From contig CM048553.1 of the NCBI GenBank assembly GCA_026413225.1, positions 99,732,190-99,796,189 of the forward strand: a stretch of 64,000 bases of DNA. Direction: 5' to 3'. Below are positions 1 through 13,500 of the stretch, one piece after another. The position numbers and the translations under genes are program-made. This stretch comes from Otis tarda. Taxonomy: Eukaryota > Chordata > Aves > Otidiformes > Otididae. Every line of letters starts with the position of its first letter. Positions within the stretch are counted from its first letter, which is position 1. The notes below the pieces were generated by a model that was not told the DNA's origin, made no database searches, and saw only the letters and a program-made list of their open reading frames with translations.

Positions 1-1755
1 GTAACGAAGAGGGAGCAGAGAGTTACCCAGGCTGTGCCAGTATGAGGAGAGGCACAGACTTTCCAGCTTCAGTTTGAACTGCTGGAATTTGTCTCACCTA
101 GCTTTAACAGACCATGTGTTACGCATCTGGGTGACCCCTCTAACTTCAGCTAGTTTAGAATATAAATCTTACTAAAGATTGCTAGAATTTTCCAGTCTAA
201 AAGCTGCAAAGTTTTGCCAATAGAGCCATGACAGCAGGGGTATAAAAATGAAGAAATTTTGAGTTGTGACTGGCCTCCCTAGATGATACAGTAACACAAA
301 TAGGTAATAAATGTCCCTCCCCGATTCCTAAAAGCTTTCTGTAGAGGTGTTATTTCTGTAGAAGTCCTGAGGGCATTCCCCCCAGCAGCTGCTTTTCGGC
401 AGTTGTTGAAATGCCTGCCATGCGTAGCAAGGGCGTTGATGGCTTGAGTTCCCTTCACACAAACTTGCTGGCAAACTTGCCGGTCAGTCGTCAGCTGCAC
501 TGCTAAAGATGGCTCCCCTTGGTGCCTTCTGCCTCGTGGGAGGATGCGCTGCCTTTGCTCCTCGTGCACGGGTTAATTCAGAGCCAGAGAACAGCATGTA
601 ACACCCCAAATCTTTGTGCTGATCCTGGGGCTGTTGTTCCTTAACGGGAAAGAGCTTTGTGTACTTTTGAATGATTTCATATTTTAGAATTTATTTTTTA
701 AACATGTTTCCTGACCTGCCTGCTGTTCTGACTTCTCTGACATCTGGGCTTTCCCAGCCCACTGCTCCTGCAGCAGCACAGAGCATTGCGTGGCACTGGC
801 GTCCTGGTGAGACTCAAGTGGTATAACCCAGGGATTCATTTGCACTCACACACCCAGAAACTTATTTTCACAGCCTATGTTAAATTCAGGGATTGACATA
901 CTTAATAGGAAACATACCTTCTAGTATGGCTGTTTAGAAAAATCCATAGCGTATCTTGGGTCAATGAAACACTTCACACACCAAAATGATGTATCATGCA
1001 CAATGTGCACTTGCGTAGATGTGTTGAGGTAGATGGAGGCAGAGACTATAACCAAGAAACCTACAGAAAAATGGCTTTAGGAGAAAAGTTTTGGCACCTC
1101 TCACCATCCCATGGAACAGACAGGAATGTGAGGTGCTAAGGTTCCAGACAAGAGCACACAAAAAAATCAGAGGGCTTCATTTATCAACCTTGGAAGCATT
1201 TGAGGTTGACACTCCAGAGAGCTGACAACAGTTGGCTATGGCAAGGTTAGCACTGCATACTCAGCCAGACATGAAACGAGAGGCTAAATAAAATACTCAC
1301 ACGCAGTAGGACATGTGTACCACATGCTAGTGAGGAACAACTATTCACATCCCCCACAAAAACTGCTCATGAGGCAAGCACCAGTAGAAACATCCACAGA
1401 GTCATTTGAAGTCCTGCCTCTTACTGCCATCCAAGAATGGCTTTTTAAAAGTTTTAACAAATGTTTTACTTCAGCCACGATCTTGATAACATGCACAAAG
1501 ACTCTGTGTGTGTCAAAACCTTCCTGTGATGCTGAGAAATCAAAACATTCACTTAGATGAGTTTTTCTTCCCTGGGGGCTGCTGGGGTTGCTGGACCATA
1601 CTTTGCAATCTTCCCTTGTTTACACCCTGTCTTCTCTGGGATTTCAGACCTCATGCAAAACAGCATTCTCCTGCTGGGACAGTCATGCAAATAAATGACT
1701 TGCTGCTATTTTATGACTTTCCTTGATTTTCTCAGTGAGACATTTCTAAGCAGCA
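1..1755. other. Noncoding stretch, nothing recognised
   Basis: I see no exon with matching splice sites, no RNA gene and no clear transposon. The short open frames have no recognisable domain and no consistent coding character. Confidence 0.5.
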
Positions 1756-1857
1756 ATCTCTTTGCAACTATTAGCTGGAGTGCTCTAGCGCTTGCAGCTG
1801 GGCACCATCTCTTTGCAACTATTAGCTGGAGTGCTCTAGCGCTTGCAGCTGGGCACT
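1756..1857. repeat. Tandem duplication, 2 x 51 bp
   Basis: Two adjacent copies start with ATCTCTTTGCAACTATTAGC at 1756 and 1807. Positions 1756-1805 and 1807-1856 are identical over 50 bases, and the 51st base differs (C against T). Complete identity points to a recent local duplication, either replication slippage or an assembly artefact. It lies in noncoding DNA. Confidence 0.95.
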
Positions 1858-1963
1858 GGGCATTCCCAAATGTACGCTGACTTAGATATGAACCTCTCTG
1901 CCTTTTATTTTCTTTATTACTGGTTTTAATAAGTCTTTCCTTACGTAATTTCCTTTGCTTGTG

Positions 1964-2039
1964 AAAACTACCAGTGACAGATGATGTGTGATGCTATTTA
2001 GAAAACTACCAGCAGCAGATGACGTGTGATACTACTCAG
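1964..2039. repeat. Imperfect tandem duplication, 2 x 38 bp
   Basis: Unit 1 (1964-2001) and unit 2 (2002-2039) both begin AAAACTACCAG and end CAG or TAG, with a shared GATGNNGTGTGAT core. They differ at several positions, so this duplication is older than the exact 51-bp one about 110 bp upstream. Confidence 0.85.
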
Positions 2040-5000
2040 CTGAATCAACCCATTCATTCCCTGCCACACATAACACGTTTTGCCCCTCTTTGTCACGTAC
2101 AAAAAGAGTTTTCCCACCACGACCAACTCAAAACTGCTTCACCCAGACTCAGCTGCTCTCCGCCTCGCCCAGTACCTCCTAGCAGCTTGTATCCCTCTTA
2201 TACCTCGTGTACAGTGCAGTATCAGATGCTCGCTAGCACGGGTGGCCAGCAACAAGCAGAGCTGAACCAGTGCCAAGCACAAAGGCTGCGGCAGCTCTTA
2301 AGCATCGGAAACCTCCCCTCCTGGCAGCAACAAGTATCGGGTGTGGTTCAGTCTTCTCATGCAAACCCACCTGTGGGTCAGGGTGGGACAATGCGGGAGG
2401 AACGCCTGGCAGGGCATGGAGAGGTGCTGGGGACAAGGAGAGGTTCTTGAGGGACGCCGAGCAGTGCCAGGCTGGGGGACCTGGGAGCAGCCATGCCTTG
2501 GTTTTAGCAAGGGGTCTGCTCACCCACAGAAATCATCCTGCTGCCCACCCAACTGAGGGCTCAGAGCCAGCCACACTGCAGAGAGCCTAGCTGGCCAACT
2601 CATCGCATCCACCCCTCGGCACAAGCCCAGCTGTTTCTGCTCATTTCTATTGTAAAGTTGTGGGTATGATATGAAACCATAGCATTAATTTCACTTCAGA
2701 AAGGGGATGTTAGACTCAAAACCATAACTCTTTTTGACATGTGAATATTTTTGTTTCCTCAATCAACATTTGCTCTTGTGTCAACCCTTTGACAAGTGAC
2801 TGTCAACAAGGAATTCAGGGGAAAGGCTTGATGTTATTGCAGACAAAGGCTTCCTAAATATCTTGCTCAAGAAAAGCAAGGAAAAAATCCCTAATCAATA
2901 TATGTCCTTTAAAATGTACGTGAATTCAACATATTTGCTGAAAGGTAAATGTTGCATTGACATTTGGTCTTAAACTGCAGCAGGACAGAGACGAGTTAGA
3001 CTTTAGGCAACTTTTAAGGGTGGAGCAGTGGGACAGGCTGCTGGGAAAGGCTCAGATGCCAATCACCCAAGGTCTTAGGGAACAATTTAGCCAATATCTG
3101 TCTAGAGCGGTCTTCCCTTGGGGCAAGAAAATGAACTTCTGCAGGTCTCTTTCAGCTCTATTTTGATTTTCTTCACTTCTAGACTTTTCCTCTGTACCTC
3201 TGTCCTTAACTGCTGTCCCCAGTCAATGTTGCGGGGCAGCCACCAGCCGCTCCCAGCCCAGTGCTGAGGGGGGAGGTAGATGCCCTGCGGAGCGTGGTGG
3301 GAGCTGGAAGGGGAGCTCCCAGGTTCTCACCTCCTCACAGAGCTGCAGAGATGGTGATGGGGGCAGAAACACTATTTCCCGCTGGGGAGACGCGGCTGCT
3401 CTGCCCCACGCATCATCACAGACTGGGAGCCCATCCCAGCCAGCACTGAGCAGTGTCTTCACCACCTGGCTGGGCTGCTTTTGTGTTGCTGAAAAATGAA
3501 CACAAATACCAAACCCTTTTCCTTTCAAGTTATTCCATTAATACGATGGTCAGCTTTTAGTGACCAAAAATCCACTTGGCTGCCAAAAATCCACTGACAA
3601 GGAAAAGAGCTGAGGGTTTATTTTGTGACAAGAGGGCACACAGTGTAGAACACACCCTTGGATTTGCAAAAGGTGACTGAGCACTTGCTGCAATAATTTG
3701 TAATTATTTTATTGTGTCATCTTCCAACATTTTCCCTGCCCTTTAAAGACCTACTTACTGTCAGGAGGAGTAAAGTGTTTTCCATGAAGCAGGGGACTTG
3801 TTGTCAGACAGGGACCTCCTGACAATTGCGCTACCAGAGACGGTATTCAACCACGGTCAGGCTCTGTGCTGAAAGGACGTTTTGCCAAGTAGCTTTAGCA
3901 AGAAATCTTTCCCTTCCATTTGGTGTCACGAATTTGCCTGATGACTTTGGTTTTTCCTGGTCTGTGCTCGAGTGTTCTCAATTCTCAAATGTTCATGAGA
4001 CTTATGTGGCTGCTGAGTGCTTGCTGATGAAATGCACCTTACCAACTCCACACATGACCACAATTTTCAGACTGAGTGGAAATTATACCTGATGGTCATT
4101 TCTACCTCTACCAGAAGTTGCTTAACTTCACTGAGATGGTTTTGCCCACCATGGGCATTTTGGAGGTTCTTTTTTTTTTGTTATCATTTGTTGGGCTTTT
4201 TTATTGGCATCCTTTTAAAGTACAGCAATTGAAAATTTGTCTTTGGAGCCCAATTCCTGCCACCAAAGTGAAAAACTAACTCCCATTATTTGAACAGGGA
4301 AGGAATTTGTACCAGTAAATATGTGCTCAGAAAGCTATAGCAAGACATTTTTATTTCTCACATATTGTGAACATTCACTGCTTTTAATAGGGCTGGTCCC
4401 CAGGTTTCATTTCCCAGTTACTCTGGGGTGATTAAAGACACACATATCCCAACTGTCTGTGTTCTCCCTCCTCCCTTCCCGCCATAATGAGAGACATAAT
4501 GGGAAAAGCTGTTTCTCTACCCACCTTCAATCTGCTGTTGACCATGAGGCTGTTTCCTACCCGGTGGCTGTGGATGCCCCAGTCGAGGGTGTGATGCTGT
4601 GGCTTTCCACAAGCTACTGTGGAAGGAGCTGAGATTGATGGAGCCATCATCCTTCCCCAACCTTCAGCAACCTCTCCTGCTCCTCACTGCCATGGGTTGT
4701 GAGGCTTCACACAGTGGCTGTCGCAGCTGTGACCACTGCTGGACTTTCCTGAGGAATGTCACCGGGACCATGTTGAAGGCTTCCATTTGAGACATTTGCT
4801 TGACAGCTGCACTCTGTACAGTGTCTGCAAGCACCAGGATGGGCTCTGAGCAAAAGCTGAGGGTAGGAGACGGGATTGCTTCCTTACCCTCAGAAAAAGC
4901 TAGGAGGCTAGCCCAAAACCAAAATGCTGACAACATGGTGTATTACTGTTGGTGCAACTAGTGTTTGCTCGAGCCTCAGTTTTGGTCTGCAGTGCTTTGT

Positions 5001-5279
5001 GTCTGATGGTTCCTTGGCCTGTCCACAGCTTGGGAGCAGAGGACCCCCCCTAACCCCAGCAGCTAACATTGACGTTTTGTGCATCAGGCCATTAAAAGCA
5101 GATCTTACTGTGCAGCTTGGGATGTCCAGCTTGGAGGCTCCCTAGCCTCCAGGGAACAACTAAATAAAGGACATGTTATACTCCTGGATCTTCCCCTACC
5201 AGCCCTTTCCTCAGCACTAAGATACTCAGTGAAATAGCTGCGCAAGTAATATTTTAAGAAATGAAGTGCAACAATTCTA
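2040..5279. other. Noncoding stretch, nothing recognised
   Basis: This is single-copy-looking sequence. The longest open frames here (about 143 codons at 2019-2450 and its antisense partners) overlap one another on both strands, as expected for GC-richer noncoding DNA. They show no domain and no splice structure that I can support. Confidence 0.45.
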
Positions 5280-5367
5280 GTTGAAGATGTCCCTGCTTCT
5301 TGCAGGGGGGTTGGACTAGATGACCTTTAAAGGTTCCTTCCAGCCCTAATGATTCTATGATTCTAAT
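5280..5367 (+). mobile_element. CR1 LINE 3' end fragment
   Basis: The block reads through the typical avian CR1 3' end: GATGTCCCTGC, then GGTTGGACTAGATGACCTTT, then AGGTTCCTTCCAGCCC, then the tail ATGATTCTATGATTCTA. Only the last 90 bases or so are present, the usual result of 5'-truncated retrotransposition. It is noncoding. Confidence 0.92.
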
Positions 5368-8300
5368 TCATTAAAGACATCATTATGAACACAATCAGAA
5401 GTGAAACCACACAAGTGAAGCAAAGGAAACCTTTAGGCAAAACCTACTACTGCTGAATCCTTGGCCCTGGGAGAACTTTTCTGCCCAGGGCAGGTGGCGG
5501 TAGGGCTGCGAGGTTTTGGCAGAGAGGTGTACTGAGCAGAGGGAGAGCTCAAGCCTGGGCACAGCAGGGGTGAGCAAGCAGTGGAGGCACTCTGGGCATT
5601 TTCTAGCCATGCTTCCAGCAGTACATCCACATGGTCTTGTATCCCGGGACACTGATGTGTAACACCTCCAGTGTCTCTGGGGCCACCGCAACTGATACTG
5701 GATCACCATGAATGCATCAGCCATCTGGAAAAGGACTGTTTTCTGCCTAAGAGGGCTACCATCTCTTGGCTCTTTGGGTCATGTCCATCCAACTGCTCCT
5801 CCCATTTCCATGGCTTTAAGCTACTGTGCAGGTCCTGGTGGTGCTCGACCATCACGGTCTTTTTCATTCTCTATTCCACATCCAGACAAAACTCTCGGTA
5901 CTGGCTGCAGGTACCAACATCTCCTTGCTGAGGAATACCAGCGCCATTATTACAATATGTCTGTCCCCCTGCAGTTCCTGAATGTCACCTGCATGCTGGC
6001 CTTCAGTAAGGGCTGGCTGTTTTTTCAAGTGGCTGACATTTGTGGTTTTTTGATTTGGGGTCTTTGTTACTAAGGGAAAGGTGAAACTGTAGGACTATAA
6101 AGAAACCAAAAGGGTATACACTTGTCCCCTTTTAAAGCTGAATTAAACCTCTGACCATCTCACCTGGTCATATAACATCTGTTACAGGCAGAAACAAAAC
6201 CCTGAGTGAGAACATTCCCAAACCAGGTGATTTTGAACTCTACATTGCCTATACCCAAACATAATGCCTTCTAACATTTAATTTGTATTTGGGCAGTAGA
6301 TGTAGATAGGAAAACAAACCCAGGTCTTTAAAGTAAGGCTTAGATTAAATCTTTCATTTTTAAACTCTGTGCAGATTTTATCTCCTAAATATTTGATTTT
6401 AGCTCTTAAATGCATACTTCCTGGCCATTCGTTTTGCGATGAGAAGTGATGAGAACAGATCTAGTCTAGCAACTGTCTATCTTCTGAAAAGATCACACTG
6501 TGTGCCTGTGCTGGCAGTCCTTGCCTCTTGGATGGAGGAAATGAAATAAATGAAGTTTTTCACTGTCTAGGTGATAAGAGAGATTCAATACCTTCATTGC
6601 CTATGCAAGCAGAGTTTCCTTTTAATCACATAGGACTAAAAGCAAATGAGTCTACCTCCAGATCTCCTACCATGGATTCATAACACCTCCCACATTCATC
6701 ACACAGAATAATGAATAAATAACTTAGGAATAATGCCTCACAGCTATGAGTGGCATCCTTATTGCAGGAACACATAGCATCTCAGAATGAGGAAATCTGA
6801 GGAAACTCATTGAAATGAGTTCTAAAATAGCTGCCGTAAAAATTCATAGAGGGCTGGCATGAAATAGAGATGTCTTTTTACCACAAGAAACATCACCGGG
6901 CTATTAGCCACATGGAAAAAAAAGCTATTATAACTGCCACAGAAACAGCAGGAGTAGGAGCCAAATGGTGCTGCCAAAGCACCTCGGCTGCCCCTTCACT
7001 CCCGCTGCTGGTGGGTTCACTGGGCAGTGGGTACGAGCTCACCCTGTTCCCGCAGCTGCTCCAGTCCTTGCTGCGAGGCAGCAACCCGTCCACTGGCCGT
7101 CAGTCACGCAGTAGTTAGGCCTTTATTACTATATTTTAATTACAGCATTCTCAGCAAAGGGGAACCTCCCCATGTCTAATTTCCACACCCTCTGGATAAA
7201 CCAGTGAGGAGATGCCAACATCACATGAAATCTTCCTGACTTTAACCTCAACAGTGGCACCAGGAGCTGGTGCACCCGGCTTTTATTGGTATTTTTAGGC
7301 TGTAGCCTAGGGGCTATGCAGCCATTGCAGCCTTCTTTTGCCTCTCTCATCCTCTTAGACGACAAGTGGGTCTACCCCTCTGCAACATCTGCCAACAGCT
7401 GCTCTGGTGCGGCAGAGCTGAGGAAGGGTGCTGCAAGGGGATGCTGCCTGCCCAAGGAAAGGGGCTGCCCCTGTCCACCCTCTGCTGAGCTACTGCCTTG
7501 GCAGGGTTTGCTAGGGATGACAAAAAAAAGTAACAACAGAGTGGAAGTATTATGAAACCTAGTCACCAAAGGAAACTACATTAATGTGCTGCATAGAGTT
7601 ATTCCTTTATCTGCTGTTGAGTTTTGAGCAGTGAAATTAATAGATAATAAATTAAGAGTAAAATTTGGTATACGTGATTTAGAAGTCATTCAGTCAGAAT
7701 CCTGTACACCTTTTTATGCAGAAAAGTGCTCATAGTAATGAGCTTTTTAGCACTTTTCTTGTCCATTAAGGTTTTGTGTGTCTTTAGAAAATCTCCTCTC
7801 TCTTGTTGATTCTTCTCTTAAACTAGTTATGTCATAAAGGAGTCTTATCTTCCTGACACAAGCATAACTGCCTTGCTGCCCCTGCCACCAAAAGAGCTCG
7901 TGAAAAGTGTTACTTGTCCCCAGCGAGAGTTGAGTTATTTGTCCAAAGACCGAGTCCTTCGTGAGCTTCTATTTTCTTTCAGTAATTCATCAAAGGAATT
8001 ATTTAACTGTGCACAATACATGCAAAGTAGCAACAATGTAATATATCAACCCTTCCTGCCTTAATACGCTTTAAAGGCTCCATTTCCCAACTACCAGTTG
8101 GCTGTGAATGAGAAGCGAGCAGCACCACAAACGAGCAAAGAGCTCACTGCTCTTTGTGGGGTGATCCTCTGGGCTGCTGCAGTTCTGGCATTTTTGGGAG
8201 ACCATTTCTAATCACAAAACAAGAGGAAAGGACTGAAAAGGGATCTGCTGCTTGGTGGATTCTGCACTGCTATTACTGAGAAATAGCACTGGAAATTGCA

Positions 8301-9303
8301 TTTGCGCCCACGTTGAGTGAGGATGTCACTACATGGGGATCAGATCATGTTGGCTGAGCCTCCTTCAAAACAGCCTTTGGGTTGAATTATCTCAGCTTCT
8401 CACTTACAGACTGTGAGAATCCAAAAGGCTTTTTATGTCGTTCTAGTTGAAATAAAATCTTCTCCTTGCTGAAAATTAATTATTGAGCGTTCTGCTGCTT
8501 TATAATATATTTATGTGCTCTTGGGAACCTCTTCCTTTTCGAGCACAGAAAGCATCATCTGAAGCACAGCTCAGGCAAGAGAAGTGCCCAGCTCTGCTTT
8601 GTGATGCCTTTCCTTCAAGTAGTTCAGGAGGTAATGCTATCCACAGACAGCGCTGATATGCCCGTTACCAGCACTTCGGAGCATTGGCTATAAAATGGAA
8701 GATAACCCTGAAGTTCAGGATGGGCTGCTACTCTTCTGCAAATCAGCAAAGCATGTTGCTCAAAGGGCTTTCCTCAAACTCGGGTTAAGTGAGCACTGAG
8801 CAAGCCTGTGAGGAGCTGTATGCCATTTTCTGCCGAGATTCATAGCTGGGCTCACGTCCACGGTGGGTGTGCCCTTCCAGGGGCGCACCAGGTGGCATGG
8901 CTGGCATCTACCATCGCTCCCTTGTTCACTTTTCCTGTCCCCAGAGGGACAAGCATGTGTAGTAGAGTGTTTTGATTTGGTGACCTGTTCCCTTCTGGTT
9001 TGTGAGGGTTTTTTTTTAATGAACATAATTATACTGCTGCGTGTGTGTCAGGAAAACCAGCTAACAAAATGGTTTGGGCTGGTGACTGGGTCAAGGAAGC
9101 TTGCCAGCTCTTGCAGGAGTCCTCTCCGCCAGCATGGGCCAGCCACTGAGGAACATGCGTCTCTCTCTGAGACAGATTTTGCTCCGCTCACTGAGCTGTG
9201 GAGCAAGCAGCAGAGTGGTGAGAACTCACCGCAGTCAGGAGGTCTGTGAGGATGTCCTGTGCAGCATGGTTTTGTTCTGCCTTCCCTGTTCTCAGAAAAG
9301 AGG
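5368..9303. other. Noncoding stretch, nothing recognised
   Basis: No exon, RNA gene or clear transposon is visible. Composition alternates between A/T-rich and moderately G/C-rich segments. Open frames are all under about 130 codons and have no recognisable domain. Confidence 0.45.
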
Positions 9304-9344
9304 GCTTGAGCAAGCAAGGGTTGCTCACCCTTGCTTGCTCAAGC
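9304..9344. repeat. Perfect inverted repeat, 18-bp arms
   Basis: Arm 1 (9304-9321, GCTTGAGCAAGCAAGGGT) is followed by a 5-nt loop (TGCTC) and its exact reverse complement at 9327-9344 (ACCCTTGCTTGCTCAAGC). The arms contain short internal repeats of GCAAG/CTTGC. It could fold as a hairpin in RNA or extrude as a cruciform. I see no neighbouring gene that would give it a role. Confidence 0.93.
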
Positions 9345-10476
9345 TCACTAGGGCCAGGCGGAGTCACTTGGCTGTGGCAAGACTGAGATGAAGGAACAGG
9401 AGAGCATGGGCTAAAAGCTGGTGTATTGCTGTTCTGGTAGCTCGCTCTTTCTCAAAAAGCAATTAAGAAAGTAAAATCGATTCATTCACAGGGCTGGGTC
9501 AGTCCTTCTGTTGCTGCTATGTCATTAACATATTTTGTGATCCTCCTACACTGAGTTACTTTCTTCTTATACTTAACCTTGGCCACTAAGGAAAAAAAAA
9601 ATCTGGCAACTTCAAATTTGGTGATTCATTCCACAAGTTATTGCATCTTCTAAAATGCAATCTACTCTAAAGGCTTAATTGTAGGCTTATTGCCTGCCTC
9701 AAAAGTTTAGTTTTGCCCTTGAAAATGGAAGCAGCTTTACTCAGGCACACTTACAGAGCTAAGTCTGCAAGCACAGCGGTGATGGATTGCTGACCTAACT
9801 GCTAAAGTAAGTGGGGACTAGGGAGGATTTCATTAAAACCTTCAGGACAAGATTGTTTGCCTTGCTTTAATCGATCACAAGGCACCAGACTCGACACAGG
9901 AACAAGTGAACACTATGGGAAGACGTGTTCGGAGGAGTTGACATTATGCAGCCTTGTAGTTGATGTCCTAGCCTTGTGGAGCAAGGAGAGAAGAAAAGCA
10001 GTCAGGCTGTCAGATAAACAAGACACTTGGAAGGCAAATCTCAATAAACATGAAGAAATTAAGAGAAAATCTCTATGGAGATTTCAGTTTCCTAAGCCCT
10101 TTCGTGAGGAGGCTCGTAGGTGTTTCCCTTTCACCTCCAGCTTCCCTGCTACCCACAACAACATCCTCCCCACATGGCGATGCCTCGCCTTGTCTGCTCC
10201 ATTCACTGGCTGCAAGTTGGAACAGCAAACTTTTTGGCTGGAAATAACATTGCTTGGATAGTAAGAGAAAAAAAAAACAACAAACCATAACGCTCTTAGG
10301 AAGGAAAACAGCAAAATCAGAGGGCTTGGACTCACTCGATTCTTTATTCAACATGCCCTGAATACCAGCTCATGAGTGTAACCAGGTTTGGTTCACTGCC
10401 AGCTACGTACGCCCAGCTGTGTTTCAGCCAGGGGGCTTTACCCACTCACCCCAGATGTGAGCCTCACCCAGGAGGT
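9345..10476. other. Noncoding stretch, nothing recognised
   Basis: It contains only A-rich tracts (near 9591 and 10268) and chance open frames. No exon or transposon is recognised. Confidence 0.45.
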
Positions 10477-10511
10477 ATCTGTCCCTGGAGGGGATCACCC
10501 CAGGGACAGAT
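10477..10511. repeat. Inverted repeat, 12-bp perfect arms
   Basis: ATCTGTCCCTGG at 10477-10488 pairs exactly with CCAGGGACAGAT at 10500-10511 across an 11-nt spacer (AGGGGATCACC). Part of the spacer could add further G-C pairs with one bulge. It is a potential hairpin of unknown significance. Confidence 0.85.
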
Positions 10512-13500
10512 GCTGTTTCCCGCAGAAGCCTTTGGTTCCACAAACATCTTCCCAGGCACCGCTGGCTGCACCTGGAAACTCTAACATAGATTTGTCTGCC
10601 TAGAATCTTTCTTTAGCCTCTTCTAAGTCTTAAATTTACTGGAAAACCTGCCAGCAAGCTTCAGAGACCAGATTGAGATTAATTTAAAATTTGGCCGATG
10701 AAGGGAGGCTCAGACAGAGCCAGCGCTGCACTGAATGTGTCACCAGCTGCCTTTCTTCTCTGTTCCACTCTGCTCCAAGAGACAGTCTATCTACTTCAAA
10801 CAGGCAGCCTTCGTTCTCCACATTTCTCAGATGTTTTTGAGCAACCTAGTTTCACTGAAGAGCAGTCCATGGGGGTTGCGATTTTTTTACTTTGAAAATG
10901 TGAGAGCTTCTGGGCATCAACTACCAGGAGAGTGCCAGTCATCAAAAGCAGGCAGGTTTGGACAAGGAGGCAATTCTTCACGAGGAGGAAGGTTCAGAAA
11001 TTGTTCTCAATCAGCTTGGTCCACACAGTGAAACCCTTGTGAAAAGGAAACAGGCTTCCTACGTGTCAGTTTTGACATCGCCATCCTGTTTCTTGCCTAT
11101 ATTTCAGCATGCTAATTGCTTGGAAAGGTGGGGGGTAAAAGATCTTATACTTAGATCTTTGTGTAGGTGCTGTTGCTAAGATGCATGATAAAAAAAAAAA
11201 TAACCTTTTTTCTTTTGACTTTGTATTTTATCCCCATCCTGGGGCCAACCTCTGTGGAGGAGCAGGAAGGAGAGATACCATCCCCAGTCCCTACCAGCCC
11301 AGGGTCTGGCAGGATGGCAGGGTGCTGTGGTGAGGGGACAGACACCCGGTGAGATGCAAGGAGAGGCTCTCCCCGAGGCTCTGCCTTGCACCACAGTGAT
11401 GGCAAAGGTGAGCTGCTGTGTGCTGGGCAGTGCCCACTGCTGCCCGCCAAGCCAACTCACACCCAGGCTCCTCCATCCCTGCGGCCTTACCCAAGCGGTA
11501 GCATCCCTCTGCCTGTCACCAGAACTGGGTAGGCAGCATGAAGTCAAATTGAGATAAAATATACTTGTCCTCCCTCTTAAATCTTTTTCACAGACTGTAG
11601 CACTCTCCATGCAGAGAGCAAGAAGTAGGGCATGCTGGTGTGTCTTCCACAATAGCTGCTTTGTCACTCACTGTAAGTCACCAATTTCTTGTCCCTCTGC
11701 AATAGCAAAGCCTGTACCGAGGCTGTTAGATCAACCACAGCACCATTCCATACTAGAACAAAAAGTCTGCCCACGGGGATATGCTAGCTTATTTCTGATT
11801 TTCCTTTTGGCCAGCTTATGTTATTTTTTATCAGCCATGAATAGTATTTCTGAACTGCCTGTTGTATAAAATACTAAATTCCATTAACACTTGTGCTTCA
11901 GACTGAGTCATTTCTTGTTTACTTTGAGAAACTAACTCCATGGTCCACCACTGGTTAAGAGAGCCTCAATATGTGTGTGAGGGGATGGTCTCTACAATAG
12001 AGTTAGGCCTGCTAGAAAAAGAAAATTCAGGAAATGCCAACAGGAAAAAAAAAAGTAATAGCATGGAGTGCCACATTTTGCTGAAACTCTTGTTGCTATT
12101 TTTATTTTTCTGTGTTGTACAGCTCTCTCTGAAGTAGCTTTCTCAGCAAACAAGGCCAGGATGAAAGACAGGCTGATTAACAAAATCAAGGCTGCTGAAG
12201 AAACACTGATGCAGTGAGTGGTGATCTTTGCTTGAGATAGCAAAGTACTAGTGGAGCAATGCAGCAGCATGGAACTAAAGTCTTCGCCGTGTACAGTCAG
12301 TGGAAGGCTTTAGGTACATTTTACAAGTGAAATTTGTTCAGGATACTCTGGTCAACAGCAGCCAGTTTACATCCATGCTGATCCATTATCTGAAGGTGGG
12401 AAAGCTGTTCTTCACTTCCTGTCACTATACCTTTGCAGGGTAGAACATTGCAGGGATTTTCTCATTCTAAGATACTCTACAAATATTATCATTGCTTGTC
12501 CACCTAGCTGCCAGAATTTCTTCCTGGAAGATATGATTATGGCTCTTCACTTCTTTCTTTTGATGGGCCCGAAATCCACCTCCCTTCTTTTGACACACCA
12601 TAGTTTGCAGGGGATGGAGAAGTGTTACTCTTCAGTTAAAAGCAATCAAAATCATAAATGCCAAACTGGTCTGCTGTGGCCATTACACTGTTTCTGAGCT
12701 GCTAATCACTTCAATAAATTGCAAAAAGTGAGACACTGTACTAAAAAAACCCAAACAACCCACCTAAGAAAATAATCTTTTTTGCCCTACTTCATAGGAG
12801 TAAAAATGAAGCAATCCCTCCAGGAGAGCTATTACCAGCCCTGTGCACATCAGTCCCCATGCATGCCCTGTACCGCTTGCTCAAGGAGGAAGACAAGCAG
12901 GGCGGAGATCCTTTGCAGAGAGATCTCCTCTACCACAGGTTCCGTTCTCAGCTATGCTTTCATCCTAGGGCTTCAGAAAAAGGAGAAGTAAATCCTGCTG
13001 TCGCAATTATTCGGAGAACCCAATCCCAGAGTGGCACCAATGTACCAAGAGGTTGCAAGAACAAAACCAGGATATTTTTCAGAAAAAGTTCTCAAAAAGT
13101 TGCCTGAAAGCCAGAACAGAATAGGTCCGTCTCAACTTAACAACCTTTTTGTCCTTAACAAAAGAGTTCTTCTCTGCTGTCACATGCAAAGCAGGCAATA
13201 TAAGAGAGCTTTTCCATCCTTTGGAGCCAACAGCTTGTTTGTTTTTCTAAAACCAAGATGCTCTGGTTTTAATACAACCCCACAACTAACTGTACCGTGG
13301 TCACCTGCAGTGTGTGGGTTGGAACAAGCAACTGAGGAAGGATCAAAAGCTTGAGTGTTGGCATTGCCACTAAGTTTGGGCTTAAATGCTCAGATTCCCT
13401 GGGACCTTGGTACCAGGTGTGAGTGACACATGGCCTTGGAGAGAGCTCTTAAGTCAGGACCGGTATCAGCAAAGGTGTCACAGAAACCAGACTGGGCCAG

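Noticed and set aside
11176-11667. 163-codon minus-strand open frame
   Set aside because: Several frames on both strands are open in this GC-richer stretch and none shows a domain.
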